DNA of 41,922 nucleotides, taken from contig WHSS01000016.1 of the NCBI GenBank assembly GCA_009379975.1, positions 1 through 41,922 on the forward strand. The letters are read 5' to 3'. The position numbers and the translations under genes are program-made. A model generated the notes under the pieces. It made no database searches. It was given only the letters and a program-made list of their open reading frames with translations, and was not told the origin of the DNA. Below are positions 8,291-16,777 of this stretch, in pieces. Each line of letters opens with the position of its first letter. Positions within the stretch are counted from its first letter, which is position 1. This DNA is from Actinophytocola sp. GTDB taxonomy: Bacteria; Actinomycetota; Actinomycetes; Mycobacteriales; Pseudonocardiaceae.

Positions 8291-8311
8291 CCTAGGTGAC
8301 CTTTGGTGCGC

Positions 8312-9028
8312 CTAGGCCACGCCGAGCAGCCGATGCGCGGTCTCGGGGTCCCGGCGGAAGTCGGCGGTGGCGCAGCTGTGCACCACCTGCCCCTTGGCCA
8401 TCACCGCGACGTCGTCGCAGACCGCGAAGGCCAGGTGCAGGTCCTGCTCGATGAGCAGCACCGCGACCCCTTCCACTCGCAGTTCCCGCAACACCTCGCC
8501 GATCCGATCGACCACGGCGGGCGCGAGACCGTCGGACGGTTCGTCGAGGATGACCAGGTCGGGATTGGTGAGCAGGGCTCGGGCGATGGCCACCATCTGC
8601 TGCTCGCCACCGGAGAGCTGTGCACCCAGATGGCGCCTGCGCTCGGCGAGCCGGGGGAACGCGGTGAAGACCCGGTCCAGCGTCCACCGAGGGCGACTGG
8701 AACTGCTGGGTCTCCTTCGAAGCGCCGACAGTTCGAGGTGCTCCTGCACGGACAGGGTTTTCCACAGCCGCCTGCCCTGCGGGACAAGGCCGACACCCGA
8801 ACGCGCGATCTGATCGGGCCGCTTGCCCGCGAGTTCGGTGCCGTCGCAGCGGATGGAGCCCGACAGGGGGCGGACCAACCCGGCCAGCGTCATCACCAAG
8901 GTGCTCTTGCCGACCCCGTTACGGCCGAGGACAGCCAGCGCGGCGCCCTTGTCAAGCGAGAGGTTTACCCCGGTCAGGACGGTGCTGCCGCCGTAGCCGG
9001 ACGTCAGGTTCTCGACTTCAAGGAACAT
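8312..9028 (-). CDS. Branched-chain-type ABC importer, ATP-binding protein (LivF-like)
   Basis: A 238-residue ATPase with Walker A GRNGVGKS (residues 35-42), signature LSGGEQQ and Walker B VILDEPSDGLAP, which is typical of LivF. ATG 9028 follows AGGAGG with 6-nt spacing and lies 11 bp after the upstream LivG-like stop. It is last of five importer genes (binding protein, LivH, LivM, LivG, LivF). Given the box genes and the shared operator, benzoate or a related aromatic acid is the likely substrate; this is inference. It converges on the DoxX gene with only 21 bp between stops. Confidence 0.92.
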   Translation of the reverse strand: MFLEVENLTSGYGGSTVLTGVNLSLDKGAALAVLGRNGVGKSTLVMTLAGLVRPLSGSIRCDGTELAGKRPDQIARSGVGLVPQGRRLWKTLSVQEHLELSALRRRPSSSSRPRWTLDRVFTAFPRLAERRRHLGAQLSGGEQQMVAIARALLTNPDLVILDEPSDGLAPAVVDRIGEVLRELRVEGVAVLLIEQDLHLAFAVCDDVAVMAKGQVVHSCATADFRRDPETAHRLLGVA

Positions 9029-9039
9029 CCGATGCCTCC

Positions 9040-9813
9040 TCACGGCTGGGTGGTGAACAGCGCTTCGGTGTGGCCGGTGCCCAAGTAGGCCTGCTGCACC
9101 GCCTCACTGGTCCGGATCTCGTCCGGCGAGCCGGACAGCAGCACCTGGCCGAGATGCAGCACGGTGACGTCGGTGGCGAGCGTGAACACCAGATCGAGAT
9201 CGTGCTCGATGAACAGCACGGTGACCTCGGCGGGCAGCCGCCGCACCAGCTCGACCAGGCGCTGTGACTCGGCGGCGGACATCCCCGCGGCAGGCTCGTC
9301 GAGCAGCAGCAACCGCGGCTCACAGGCCAGCGCGACCGCCAGTTCCACCTGTTTGCGCTCGCCGTGGGACAGCGCGGTAACGCCGACCCCGCCCCTGCCG
9401 CCGAGCCCGGCCCGATCCAGCAGGTCCTCGACGCGTACTTCCAGGCGACCGCGGTGAGGGCGGCGGCGTGGCCATGGGCTGATGCGCCCGTGATGGCGCT
9501 GGACGGCCAGCATGACGTTCTCCGCGGTCGTCATGCTGGGGAACAGGCTCGCGTGCTGCATGGTCTGGCTGATACCGAGCCGGGCCCGGCGAATCTCCGA
9601 TACCCGGGTGATGTCTTGCTCGCCCAGCCACACCTCGCCCGCGCTGGCACCGAGCGCTCCGGTAATGAGGCTCAGCAGGGTGGTCTTGCCCGCCCCGTTG
9701 GGCCCGATCAGCGCATGCCTGCTGCCAGGGGCTACTCGCATGTCCACCTGATCGACGGCTTTGAGGGCGCCGAAGGCACGGCCAAGGCCGCGGCAGGTCA
9801 GGGACACAGTCAT
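9040..9813 (-). CDS. Branched-chain-type ABC importer, ATP-binding protein (LivG-like)
   Basis: A 257-residue ATPase with Walker A GPNGAGKT (residues 37-44), Q-loop region ISQTMQHASLFPSMT, signature LSHGERKQ and Walker B LLLLDEPAAGM. The LSHGE form and the AAGMS motif are usual for LivG and related HAAT-family subunits. Its ATG overlaps the LivM-like stop by 4 bp (ATGA), so the two are translationally coupled. It should pair with the LivF-like ATPase on the cytoplasmic face of the LivHM-like channel. Confidence 0.92.
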   Translation of the reverse strand: MTVSLTCRGLGRAFGALKAVDQVDMRVAPGSRHALIGPNGAGKTTLLSLITGALGASAGEVWLGEQDITRVSEIRRARLGISQTMQHASLFPSMTTAENVMLAVQRHHGRISPWPRRRPHRGRLEVRVEDLLDRAGLGGRGGVGVTALSHGERKQVELAVALACEPRLLLLDEPAAGMSAAESQRLVELVRRLPAEVTVLFIEHDLDLVFTLATDVTVLHLGQVLLSGSPDEIRTSEAVQQAYLGTGHTEALFTTQP

Positions 9814-10832
9814 CGGGACGCACCTCCGCCTACCGAGACCGGTTCGGGTGCCGGCTTTCCCGTGCCGCCGGAGTCACCGGCCGCCGGGCGTTGTCCGCGG
9901 CGCAGCCGGATCCCCGCGATGCCGCACGGCATCAGGTACACCACGAGGATGAACAGCAGGCCGAGCACCAGCGGGCCGTGGCCGTCGAGGGTGGGGCCGA
10001 GCGTGTCACGCACGAGGATCACCAAGGCCGCGCCGAGGCAGGCGCCCCAGAGGCTCCCCGCGCCGCCGATGATGACGGCCAGCAACGCCAGCGCCGCGGT
10101 GGTGAAGCCGAGGTCCTCGGGTGTCACCAGGCGTTGCTGCGTCGCGAGCAGCCCGCCCGCGAGTCCCGCGATGGTCCCGGCGATGACGAACACGGCGTAT
10201 TTGTAGAGCGATGTGGGGTAGCCGAGCGCCCGCATACGGGGCTCGTTGTCGTGGATACCGCGAAGCGCGGTGCCGTACGGCGAGCGGGCCACGAGCCACA
10301 GCACGGCGAGGCCGATCCCGAAAGCCAGCAGCACGTACCAGTACAGCAGCCCGACGTTGCTGATCGGTTCCCCGCCGAACATGGTGGCCGGAATGCCGTA
10401 CAGGCCGTTGGAACCGCCGGTCACCGAGTCCCAGCGGTCAGCGGCCTGGTGCACGATCTCGCCGATGGCGAGGGTGAGCACGAGGAAGAAGACACCGCGA
10501 GCGCGCACCGCCACCCAGCCCGTTGCCGCCGCTACGAGGCCACCCGCCGCCGCGGCGACGAGCAGCGACAGCGGAGCGCCCGCCGAGATGTTCTTGGCGA
10601 ACCAGCCGGCAGCGTAGGCGCCGACACCGAAATAGGCCGCGTGCCCGAGTGAGGGCAACCCGGTCACACCGACCAGCAATGCCAGACTGGCCGCGAGCAG
10701 GCCGAACACCAGCATCCTGGTCAGCGTCGTGGTGGCATACGGCGCGAGGAACAGCGGCGCCGCCGCCAAAAGCAGCGCGGCGGCCACCCCGAAGAGCATG
10801 CCCCGCGGCGGCCAGGAAACCCGGTCGGTCAT
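9810..10832 (-). CDS. Branched-chain-type ABC importer, permease (LivM-like)
   Basis: A 340-residue polytopic membrane protein. It has the LivM signature TGLPSLGHAAYFGVGAYAAG and the cytoplasmic loop LRGIHDNEPRMRALGYPTSLYK that contacts the ATPases, with about nine to ten hydrophobic helices. The C-terminus is cytoplasmic and polar. ATG 10832 overlaps the LivH-like stop; a much longer open frame continues upstream but is antisense noise. It forms the channel with LivH. Confidence 0.92.
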   Translation of the reverse strand: MTDRVSWPPRGMLFGVAAALLLAAAPLFLAPYATTTLTRMLVFGLLAASLALLVGVTGLPSLGHAAYFGVGAYAAGWFAKNISAGAPLSLLVAAAAGGLVAAATGWVAVRARGVFFLVLTLAIGEIVHQAADRWDSVTGGSNGLYGIPATMFGGEPISNVGLLYWYVLLAFGIGLAVLWLVARSPYGTALRGIHDNEPRMRALGYPTSLYKYAVFVIAGTIAGLAGGLLATQQRLVTPEDLGFTTAALALLAVIIGGAGSLWGACLGAALVILVRDTLGPTLDGHGPLVLGLLFILVVYLMPCGIAGIRLRRGQRPAAGDSGGTGKPAPEPVSVGGGASR

Positions 10833-11710
10833 CGGGTCGCTCCGGCGAACAGGCCCTGGGGTCGCAGCACGAGGACGATCGCCAAGGCGCCGAACAGCAC
10901 GAACGACGCGGCGTCGGCGAACAACGCCCGGCCGAGCGACTCGATCTGGCCGATGATCAGCGCACCCACCAGCGCGCCCCGCACCGAGCCGAGGCCACCG
11001 ATGACGACGACCACCAGCGCCAGGATCAGTACGGTGGCGTCCAGCCCCGGCCGCGCGCCGTAGATGGGCCCGCCCAGTACGCCCGCCACCGCGGCGAGTG
11101 CGGATCCGGCCGCGAACACCGCGAGTTTGACCTTGCGGTTGTCGATGCCGATCGCCGAGATCATTTCGCGGTCCGCGACGGTACCGCGAATCACCGCCCC
11201 GATCATGGTGCGGCTGACCAGCAACCACATGCCTGCCGCGAGCACGGCGCCGACGCCGATCAACATCAGGCGGTAGGTGGGGTAGGCGTTGCCGAACACC
11301 GACACCGAGCCGTCAAGGCCAGGCGGCGCGTTGACCCCCCGGACGTCGTTACCGAACGCCATCGACAGCAGTTCCGCGACGACAAGGGCGATCCCGAGGG
11401 TGAGCAGGGCCTGATCGAGGTGTGACCGGTTCCGTAACGGCTCGGTCATGGCCGACAGCACCCCACCGGCCACCAGCCCCAGCAGCACCGCCACACCGAG
11501 CGCCAGCAAGAAGCTCGCCCAGGTGGGCGCCGCCCCGCCGACCTTCCAGCCCACATAGGCACCGCCCAGGAAGATCGCACCGTGCGCCAGGTTGAGCACG
11601 TCCATCATGCCGAAGACCAGCGAGAGCCCGATGGCGAGGATGAACAACAGGCACCCGATCGCCGCACCGTTGAGGATGCTGACGAGGTTGGCGTCGAACC
11701 AGGCGCTCAA
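10829..11710 (-). CDS. Branched-chain-type ABC importer, permease (LivH-like), TTG start
   Basis: A 293-residue membrane protein with the LivH features LSLVFGMMDVLNLAHGAIFLGGAY near the N-terminus and MISAIGIDNRKVKLAVF in the ATPase-contact loop. The start is TTG at 11710, preceded by AAGGAGT at the right distance. No ATG or GTG gives a better fit, because NAHG-type LivH proteins begin just ahead of this point. It lies 48 bp after the binding-protein stop in the same operon. Confidence 0.9.
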   Translation of the reverse strand: MSAWFDANLVSILNGAAIGCLLFILAIGLSLVFGMMDVLNLAHGAIFLGGAYVGWKVGGAAPTWASFLLALGVAVLLGLVAGGVLSAMTEPLRNRSHLDQALLTLGIALVVAELLSMAFGNDVRGVNAPPGLDGSVSVFGNAYPTYRLMLIGVGAVLAAGMWLLVSRTMIGAVIRGTVADREMISAIGIDNRKVKLAVFAAGSALAAVAGVLGGPIYGARPGLDATVLILALVVVVIGGLGSVRGALVGALIIGQIESLGRALFADAASFVLFGALAIVLVLRPQGLFAGATR

Positions 11711-11758
11711 AGCACTCCTTCACGTCGGAGGGAAACAGTCCGGCCAGTAAGCCCGCCC

Positions 11759-12976
11759 TCAGCCGCCCTGGCCCACCGGCTCGGTCTCGGCCACGACGGT
11801 GTTGACGTAACCGTCGCCCTCCTTCTCGACCTTGCGCATGTAGAACTTCTGTTTGGGCGTCTGATTCTCGAAACTCCACGGCCCGCGCGGGCTGTCGTCG
11901 ATCTCGCCGAGCCCGCCGAGGGCCTTCGAAAGATCGTCGCCATCGGCGCTGCCCGAAGCCTTCAGCGCACGGTCAAGGACGTTCGCCGCATCCCAGGTCT
12001 GCACCGCATAAACGGTCGGAACCGCGTCGAACTTGTCCTGGTAGGCCTGCGCGAACTCCTGGTTGGCCGGGGTGTCAAGCGCGCTGGTGTAGTGCAGGGA
12101 TGTCTGCACGTCCAGTGCCGCGTCGCCCTGCGCGTCGAGCACGCCGCCCTCGGTGAGGAAGCCTGAGCCGTACAGCGGAATGTCATCGGCAAGGCCGAAC
12201 TGGCGGTACTGCTTGACGAACGACACCGCCTCCGAACCGGCGAAAAAGCAGAACGTCGCCTTGGCGCCGGATGACTTGATCTTGGATAGGAACGGCTGGT
12301 AGTCCTGGGTCTTGCCGAACGGCGGCTTGGCCATGCCCGCGATCTTGCCGCCGCCCTTCTCGAACGCCGTCGTGAAGCCGGCGAGTGCTTCGTCGCCCGC
12401 GGCGTAGTCCGACGCGATCACGTAGACGCTGTCGTCCGCGTTCTCCTCGGCGAGGTAGGTGCCCATCGCACCGGAGACCTGGCCGTTGGCGAACGAGCTC
12501 CGCCAGATATAGGGCGATGCGCCTTTGGCGGTGATGTCCTCGGCGCCGGCGTTCGCCACGACCAGTACCTTCTTGGCCTCGGTGACCAGATCCCGCAAGC
12601 CAAGCGCTGTCGCCGAGTTGACGATGCCGACCAGCACGTCGCAGTTCTCCGACTGCAGCAGCCGTTGCGTCGCGGGCACACCGGTCTGCGGAGTCTCGCC
12701 CTCGTCCGCGGCCACCGTGGTGACCGTGAAGTCGCCGAACTTGCCGTCGTGGCGTTCGAGCCACAGGTCCCAGCCCTGCTTCATATCGACGCCCAGCGGC
12801 GCATAGACCCCCGCCTGCGGGATCACCAACCCCACCTTGATCGACTTGGTCTCACCGCCGCCGCCGGATGACGAATCATTGCCGATGCTGCTGCCGCACG
12901 CCGATAGCGCGGCCGCCGCACCGCCGGCGCCGAGCATGCCGAGGATGTGCCTACGAGAGATCACGATGCCGCTCAT
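11759..12976 (-). CDS. Lipoprotein substrate-binding protein of the branched-chain-type ABC importer
   Basis: A 405-residue periplasmic-binding-protein-like (Leu/Ile/Val type, Peripla_BP_6) lipoprotein. The signal has twin arginines (SRRHIL, residues 7-12) and lipobox LSAC with Cys27, then a Ser/Gly-rich linker. The core starts IKVGLVIPQAGVYAPLG, followed by QRLLQSENCDVLVGIV. It is the first gene of the importer operon. Its promoter carries one of three identical-format TCTACA-N25-TGTAGA sites shared with the box operon, so an aromatic acid such as benzoate is the most likely ligand. Ligand identity cannot be read from the sequence. Confidence 0.9.
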   Translation of the reverse strand: MSGIVISRRHILGMLGAGGAAAALSACGSSIGNDSSSGGGGETKSIKVGLVIPQAGVYAPLGVDMKQGWDLWLERHDGKFGDFTVTTVAADEGETPQTGVPATQRLLQSENCDVLVGIVNSATALGLRDLVTEAKKVLVVANAGAEDITAKGASPYIWRSSFANGQVSGAMGTYLAEENADDSVYVIASDYAAGDEALAGFTTAFEKGGGKIAGMAKPPFGKTQDYQPFLSKIKSSGAKATFCFFAGSEAVSFVKQYRQFGLADDIPLYGSGFLTEGGVLDAQGDAALDVQTSLHYTSALDTPANQEFAQAYQDKFDAVPTVYAVQTWDAANVLDRALKASGSADGDDLSKALGGLGEIDDSPRGPWSFENQTPKQKFYMRKVEKEGDGYVNTVVAETEPVGQGG

Positions 12977-13002
12977 GAGGGCCTCACTCCTGCCGAAGAT
13001 GT

Positions 13003-13039
13003 TCTACATCAACTGTGCGCCGCAGCAGAATTATGTAGA
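13003..13039. promoter_or_regulatory. Operator candidate A, TCTACA-N25-TGTAGA, importer operon
   Basis: TCTACA at 13003-13008 and TGTAGA at 13034-13039, extended to TTCTACAT/ATGTAGAA. The spacer is exactly 25 bp, as in sites B and C. The right half-site overlaps the -10 element of the importer promoter on the minus strand, so occupancy should block transcription. The divergent PaaX-family protein is the obvious candidate binder (inference). Confidence 0.75.
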
Positions 13040-13058
13040 AATATGATAGTGATGTCAA
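13030..13058 (-). promoter_or_regulatory. Sigma-70 promoter of the importer operon
   Basis: Read on the minus strand: -35 TTGACA (plus 13053-13058), a 17-bp spacer and -10 CATAAT (plus 13030-13035). Both hexamers and the spacing are close to consensus. The predicted start lies about 45 bp before the binding-protein ATG. Operator A covers the -10 and the start point. Confidence 0.7.
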
Positions 13059-13232
13059 CCACATGGGTGAGGCGAGGATACCCGCCTCACCCGCCCCCGG
13101 TGTGCTGTCGGCCAAAATCGCTCCGGCGCTGCGCGCGCCGTCGCACCCGGCCAGGATGCCCAAGGGTGCCCGACGTGCCTTCCCATCGGGCCGATAAGAC
13201 ACACCGAGGCCCTAGCGTTTTGCCGGAGAGTA

Positions 13233-13269
13233 TCTACATTGTTTCGCTGTGTCGTCAGGCATCTGTAGA
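13233..13269. promoter_or_regulatory. Operator candidate B, TCTACA-N25-TGTAGA, upstream of the PaaX-family gene
   Basis: TCTACA at 13233-13238 and TGTAGA at 13264-13269, again with a 25-bp spacer. It lies about 85 bp upstream of the PaaX-family start and suggests autoregulation. No convincing promoter pair could be fixed around it; TAGACT next to the right half is a possible -10. Confidence 0.65.
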
Positions 13270-13353
13270 CTCTGCTGAGGTCGACGCGCCGCGCGACCGG
13301 CGAGCACGTAGTCTTAAGCGTCGCGCGTCCGAGGCTTATCCGCGTGTCCAGCG

Positions 13354-14223
13354 ATGGTGGTGAAGCAGATGGCGGCAGACGACTCCCGACCAACCTTCAG
13401 CAGGCGGCGCGAGGTCAGTCACGCCAGCGCGCGATCTCTGCTGATGACGGTGCTCGGCGAGTACGTGCTTCCCCGCGACGCGCCGGTCTGGACGTCAACG
13501 CTGGTCGACGTGCTGAGCATGTTCGACATCGAGGAGAAGTCCGCGCGTCAGGCGTTGGCGAGGACGGCGGCCGAGGGCTGGCTGGTGTCCGACCGGGTGG
13601 GACGCCGCGTGCGCTGGTCACTGACCGCCCCCGGACGCAGGCTGCTCACCGAGGGCGCGCAGCGCATCTACGAATTCGGCCGCAGCCCCGACGACTGGGA
13701 CGACAACTGGCTGATACTGCTGGTATCGGTGCCCGAGGCCAAACGCGAACTGCGCCACCAGCTGCGCACCCAGCTGACGTGGGCCGGCTTCGGCTCGCCC
13801 GCGCCCGGAGTGTGGATCAGCCCGCACACCAGTCACCAGACCGAGGCGCAGGAGATCCTCGCCGAGCTCGATGTGGGATCGCCGATGTCGTTCATCGCGT
13901 CGTACGGCGACATCGGCGACGTAGCGTCGATGGTCGCCCGTTCCTGGGACCTCAGCGAAGTGGAAGATCGCTACGAGGACTTCATCGACGAGTTCACCGG
14001 CCAGGTGCCCTCGACCGGCGAAGCCACCCTGCGGGCCCAAACCCGCCTGGTCCATGAATGGCGGCGATTTCCGTTCCTCGACCCGCAGCTCCCGCCGCGG
14101 CTGCTCCCGTCGAACTGGAGCGGCGCGCAGGCCGCCGAACTGTTCCACGAAAAGCATGCGGCCTGGCGCGATGACGCCCAGCGCCACTGGGAGCGTCTGG
14201 TCAGCGCCGAGCGCGCCGCATAG
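13354..14223 (+). CDS. PaaX-family transcriptional regulator, probable benzoate (box) regulator
   Basis: A 289-residue PaaX-family protein with an N-terminal winged helix (LLMTVLGEYVLPRDAPVWTSTLVDVLSMF followed by SARQALARTAAEGWL). A central domain with NWLILLVSVPEAKRELRHQLR and GFGSPAPGVWISPH is typical of PaaX. The C-terminal helical domain has WDLSEVEDRYEDFIDEF. In E. coli PaaX represses the phenylacetate operon and is released by phenylacetyl-CoA. Here the paa genes have their own PaaR, and this gene sits between the importer and box operons, so an aroyl-CoA such as benzoyl-CoA is a likely effector (inference). ATG 13354 is used; ATG 13369 is an alternative. Confidence 0.88.
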   Translation: MVVKQMAADDSRPTFSRRREVSHASARSLLMTVLGEYVLPRDAPVWTSTLVDVLSMFDIEEKSARQALARTAAEGWLVSDRVGRRVRWSLTAPGRRLLTEGAQRIYEFGRSPDDWDDNWLILLVSVPEAKRELRHQLRTQLTWAGFGSPAPGVWISPHTSHQTEAQEILAELDVGSPMSFIASYGDIGDVASMVARSWDLSEVEDRYEDFIDEFTGQVPSTGEATLRAQTRLVHEWRRFPFLDPQLPPRLLPSNWSGAQAAELFHEKHAAWRDDAQRHWERLVSAERAA

Positions 14224-14285
14224 TGTCCGCGCCCCAGACCAAGCGCCACCCCGCCCGATTCCTCCCATTCCGTACTGGCAGCAGG

Positions 14286-14340
14286 GGAGCCGAAGGTGGC
14301 CTTGGGCGCCATATAGGCACCCAAGGCCACCTTGGGCTCC
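14286..14340. repeat. 55-bp near-perfect palindromic element, copy 1
   Basis: The left arm from 14286 (GGAGCC...) and the right arm ending at 14340 (...GGCTCC) pair over 25 bp with two mismatches around a central ATAT. It lies in the convergent gap after the PaaX-family gene. A related but more diverged palindrome is at 36672-36736, also in a convergent gap. It could act as a bidirectional terminator or be a dispersed REP-like element. The rest of 14224-14530 holds only the hairpin at 14412 and no gene. Confidence 0.7.
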
Positions 14341-14411
14341 GCCCGGAAACTACGTAATAGGGACGATTAGGTGGATTTTGGGCGGGGCGCGGCCTTAAGC
14401 TGGTCCGTGAT

Positions 14412-14433
14412 CGGGCAGGCACCTGCCTGCCCG
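14412..14433. terminator. Stable hairpin between convergent genes
   Basis: CGGGCAGGC at 14412-14420 pairs perfectly with GCCTGCCCG at 14425-14433 around a 4-nt ACCT loop. It lies between the ends of the PaaX-family gene and the amidohydrolase gene. There is no U-tract, but actinobacterial terminators often lack one. Confidence 0.45.
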
Positions 14434-14530
14434 CGTCTCATGCCCGACGGTCGCCGCGGGGATCCCCGCGCAAAATACACCGAAGGCGAGGCCACCGAGT
14501 TAGTGCGGTCAACATGCGTCTTTCAGCTTG

Positions 14531-15379
14531 CTAGATGCCAAAGACCTTCGCCGCGTTGCCTGAGAGCACGTCGCGCAGCACGTCGTCGGGCAGACCGATC
14601 TCACGCAGCGCGGCGACATTGCGAGAGGCTCCGGGAACGCCCGGCCAATCGGTGCCGAAGATGAACCTCGACGCAAGCCGGGTGAAGTCGAACCGGGCGT
14701 AGTACTCCGGGAGCTTCCGCGGCGGCAGGCCTGCCAGGTCGAGCCACACGTTGGGCTTGGCAAGCGCGAGGAAGGCCGCGGTGTCGTAGGACCAGCCCCG
14801 GCCGCCGTGGGCGAAGACGAACTGCACGTCGGGAAAGTCCTCGATCACATCGAGGAACAGTTCGGGATCGCCGAACTTCGCCCGGGATCCGGGAAAGCTG
14901 GAGGTCCCGGAGTGCGTGATCACCGGGACACCGCGTTCCGCGCACACGGCGAACGCGGGATAGAGTTCGGCCTCCCGCGGCGAGAAGCCGGCATGCACCG
15001 GATGCAGTTTCAGCGCGACCGCACCGAGGTCGAGTTGCCGTTCCACCTCGGCGGCGACCGGGTGATGCAGGTGCGGGTTGAGATTGGCCACCATGCGAAA
15101 CCGCTCCGGGTTGTACGCCACGATCGGCAGTAGATCCTCGATCGGCTGAATGCCGGTCACCCGAGGGCTGTACTCGCAGAACAGCAACGCCCGGTCCACG
15201 CCCTCCGCCTCGAACAGCGCGTCCAGCAACTCCGGGACCGGATCACCGTCGTCGTCGTAAGCGGAGCGCCACGGGTGCGGCCCGGCGAACCGCTCCGCCC
15301 ACTCCAGCCACGCCGGTTTGAGGGTGGACAGCCTCGGCGCGTGAACGTGCGCGTCCACCACGGTTTCGTTCTCGCGCAT
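14531..15379 (-). CDS. Amidohydrolase-2 family metal hydrolase in the box operon
   Basis: A 282-residue TIM-barrel hydrolase of the amidohydrolase_2 (ACMSD-like) group. The metal motif VDAHVHA (HxH near residues 11-13) is present, as are LKLHPVHAGF, VITHSGTSS, FVFAHGGRG and the terminal FGTDWPG that supplies the conserved Asp. Members hydrolyse lactones or amides or decarboxylate. It is last in the box operon, starting just after the ferredoxin stop. GTG 15391 is an alternative start, and neither has a clear SD. It may take the place of the lactone hydrolase found in some proteobacterial box clusters, but this is inference only. Confidence 0.85.
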   Translation of the reverse strand: MRENETVVDAHVHAPRLSTLKPAWLEWAERFAGPHPWRSAYDDDGDPVPELLDALFEAEGVDRALLFCEYSPRVTGIQPIEDLLPIVAYNPERFRMVANLNPHLHHPVAAEVERQLDLGAVALKLHPVHAGFSPREAELYPAFAVCAERGVPVITHSGTSSFPGSRAKFGDPELFLDVIEDFPDVQFVFAHGGRGWSYDTAAFLALAKPNVWLDLAGLPPRKLPEYYARFDFTRLASRFIFGTDWPGVPGASRNVAALREIGLPDDVLRDVLSGNAAKVFGI

Positions 15380-15383
15380 GCCG

Positions 15384-15725
15384 TCAGCCACGGGATTCGT
15401 AGCCCGCGACCAGTTCGGTGTCCGCGCCGACCGGCCCGAGGCTCATGGCGCCACCCGGCTGGCCCAGCGCGTCGTCCCGCCCGGGCAGCGGGTCGGCGAA
15501 GAACCGCAAATTGTCCTCGATAAAGGCGGTGTGCTCGTCCTCGACCTTGCGATCCTGTGCGATCGCCTCCACCGGGCACGCCGATTCGCAGGCGCCGCAG
15601 TCGATGCACTCCAGCGGATTGATGTAGAGCTTGCGCTCGCCTTCGTAGATGCAGTCGACCGGGCATTCTTCCATGCACGACCGATCCATCACGTCGATGC
15701 ACGGTTCCGCGATGACGTAGGGCAT
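15384..15725 (-). CDS. fdxA: 7Fe ferredoxin, likely electron donor to BoxB
   Basis: A 113-residue ferredoxin of the actinobacterial FdxA type. The first cluster motif C-x7-C-x3-CP is in PCIDVMDRSCMEECPVDC, and the second, C-x2-C-x2-C-x3-CP, is in CIDCGACESACPVEA. This suits one [3Fe-4S] and one [4Fe-4S] cluster. AGGAGCTCCCC before the ATG is a good SD. It lies between the ferredoxin reductase and the amidohydrolase. In the known box pathway the ferredoxin domain is fused to a reductase in BoxA; here it is a free protein. Its role in reducing BoxB is inferred from operon context. Confidence 0.9.
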   Translation of the reverse strand: MPYVIAEPCIDVMDRSCMEECPVDCIYEGERKLYINPLECIDCGACESACPVEAIAQDRKVEDEHTAFIEDNLRFFADPLPGRDDALGQPGGAMSLGPVGADTELVAGYESRG

Positions 15726-15745
15726 GGGGAGCTCCTAATTGCTGG

Positions 15746-16777
15746 TCAGGCGGCCGCGCTTTCGGCTGCCGTGGAATCGGTGGAGTGGCCGGGAAAGACC
15801 GGCTGTGCGGGATCGAGATGGTGCGCGGCGTTGTTCACCGCGGTCGCCGCTTCGCCGAAGCCGACCGCGATCAGCCGCACCTTGCCGTGGTAGTCGTTGA
15901 TGTCGCCCGCGGCGAAGATCCCGTCGATATTGGTCTGCATGGCCGAGTCGACCGGAATGTGCCTGCGGTTATCGACCCTGATGCCCCACCGCAGCAACGG
16001 GCCGAGGTTCGCGGTGAACCCGAGCGCGGCGATGATCCGCTGGCACGGCAGGCGGCGCGTGTCGCCACCGCTCACCTCGACGGATTCGATGACACCGTCG
16101 CCGATCACCTGGCTGATCTGCGCGTTGGTGATGATCTCCACACCGGACGCCCGCACCGCGGCGACCGTGCCGGGGTGGGCGCGGAAGGTATCCCGGCGGT
16201 GCACCATGGTGACCGAATTCGCCAGGGGGTGCAGGGCTTGCGCCCAGTCGAAGGCGGAGTCCCCACCGCCAACGATGACCACGTCCCTGCCCGCGTACTC
16301 GCGCGGCTCGCGCACGAAGTAGGCCATGCCGTTACCTTCGAATTCGGCCGCCGCGGGCAACGGCCGAGGCGTGAACGTGCCGATCCCGCCGGTGATGATC
16401 ACGGACTTCGCCACGACCCGGGTGCCCCGGTGCGTGGTGATGGTGAAGCTGCCCGGGCCGCCGTCCTCCCCGGCGTGCCGTTCCAGTTCGTCGGCACGGT
16501 GCCCGAGCAGGTACACGGGCTCGAACGGCGCGGCCTGTTCGAGCAACCGGTCGACCAGTTCGCGGCCGCGCACCGAGGGGAACCCGGCGATGTCGTAGAT
16601 CTGCTTCTCCGGGTACATCGCGTTGACCTGGCCGCCGGGTTCCGGCAACGAGTCGACCACCGCGACGCGCAACCCGCGGAATCCCGCGTAGTAGCTCGCG
16701 AACAGGCCCGTCGGCCCGGCACCGACGACGAGGAGGTCGACGTCGACCCGCTCAGTGACTTCAGGCGCTGGGGACAT
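15746..16777 (-). CDS. Thioredoxin-reductase-like ferredoxin-NADP+ reductase
   Basis: A 343-residue FAD protein. The N-terminal dinucleotide motif is LLVVGAGPTGLFASYYAGFR, the NADPH motif is VVIVGGGDSAFDWA, and the C-terminal FAD motif is GIFAAGDINDY. There is no redox CxxC, which separates it from thioredoxin reductase and matches the YumC/TrxR-like ferredoxin reductases, including PGGQVNAMYPEKQIYDIAGFP. It starts 17 bp inside the end of the ligase gene, so translation is coupled. With the adjacent ferredoxin it forms a complete NADPH-to-BoxB electron chain (inference), replacing the reductase half of BoxA. Confidence 0.9.
   Translation of the reverse strand: MSPAPEVTERVDVDLLVVGAGPTGLFASYYAGFRGLRVAVVDSLPEPGGQVNAMYPEKQIYDIAGFPSVRGRELVDRLLEQAAPFEPVYLLGHRADELERHAGEDGGPGSFTITTHRGTRVVAKSVIITGGIGTFTPRPLPAAAEFEGNGMAYFVREPREYAGRDVVIVGGGDSAFDWAQALHPLANSVTMVHRRDTFRAHPGTVAAVRASGVEIITNAQISQVIGDGVIESVEVSGGDTRRLPCQRIIAALGFTANLGPLLRWGIRVDNRRHIPVDSAMQTNIDGIFAAGDINDYHGKVRLIAVGFGEAATAVNNAAHHLDPAQPVFPGHSTDSTAAESAAA

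Noticed and set aside
8291-8311. CCTAGG repeats between the DoxX and LivF-like stops as a terminator
   Set aside because: CCTAGG is self-complementary and the two copies are 14 bp apart, so the stem would be only 6 bp; this is weak evidence.
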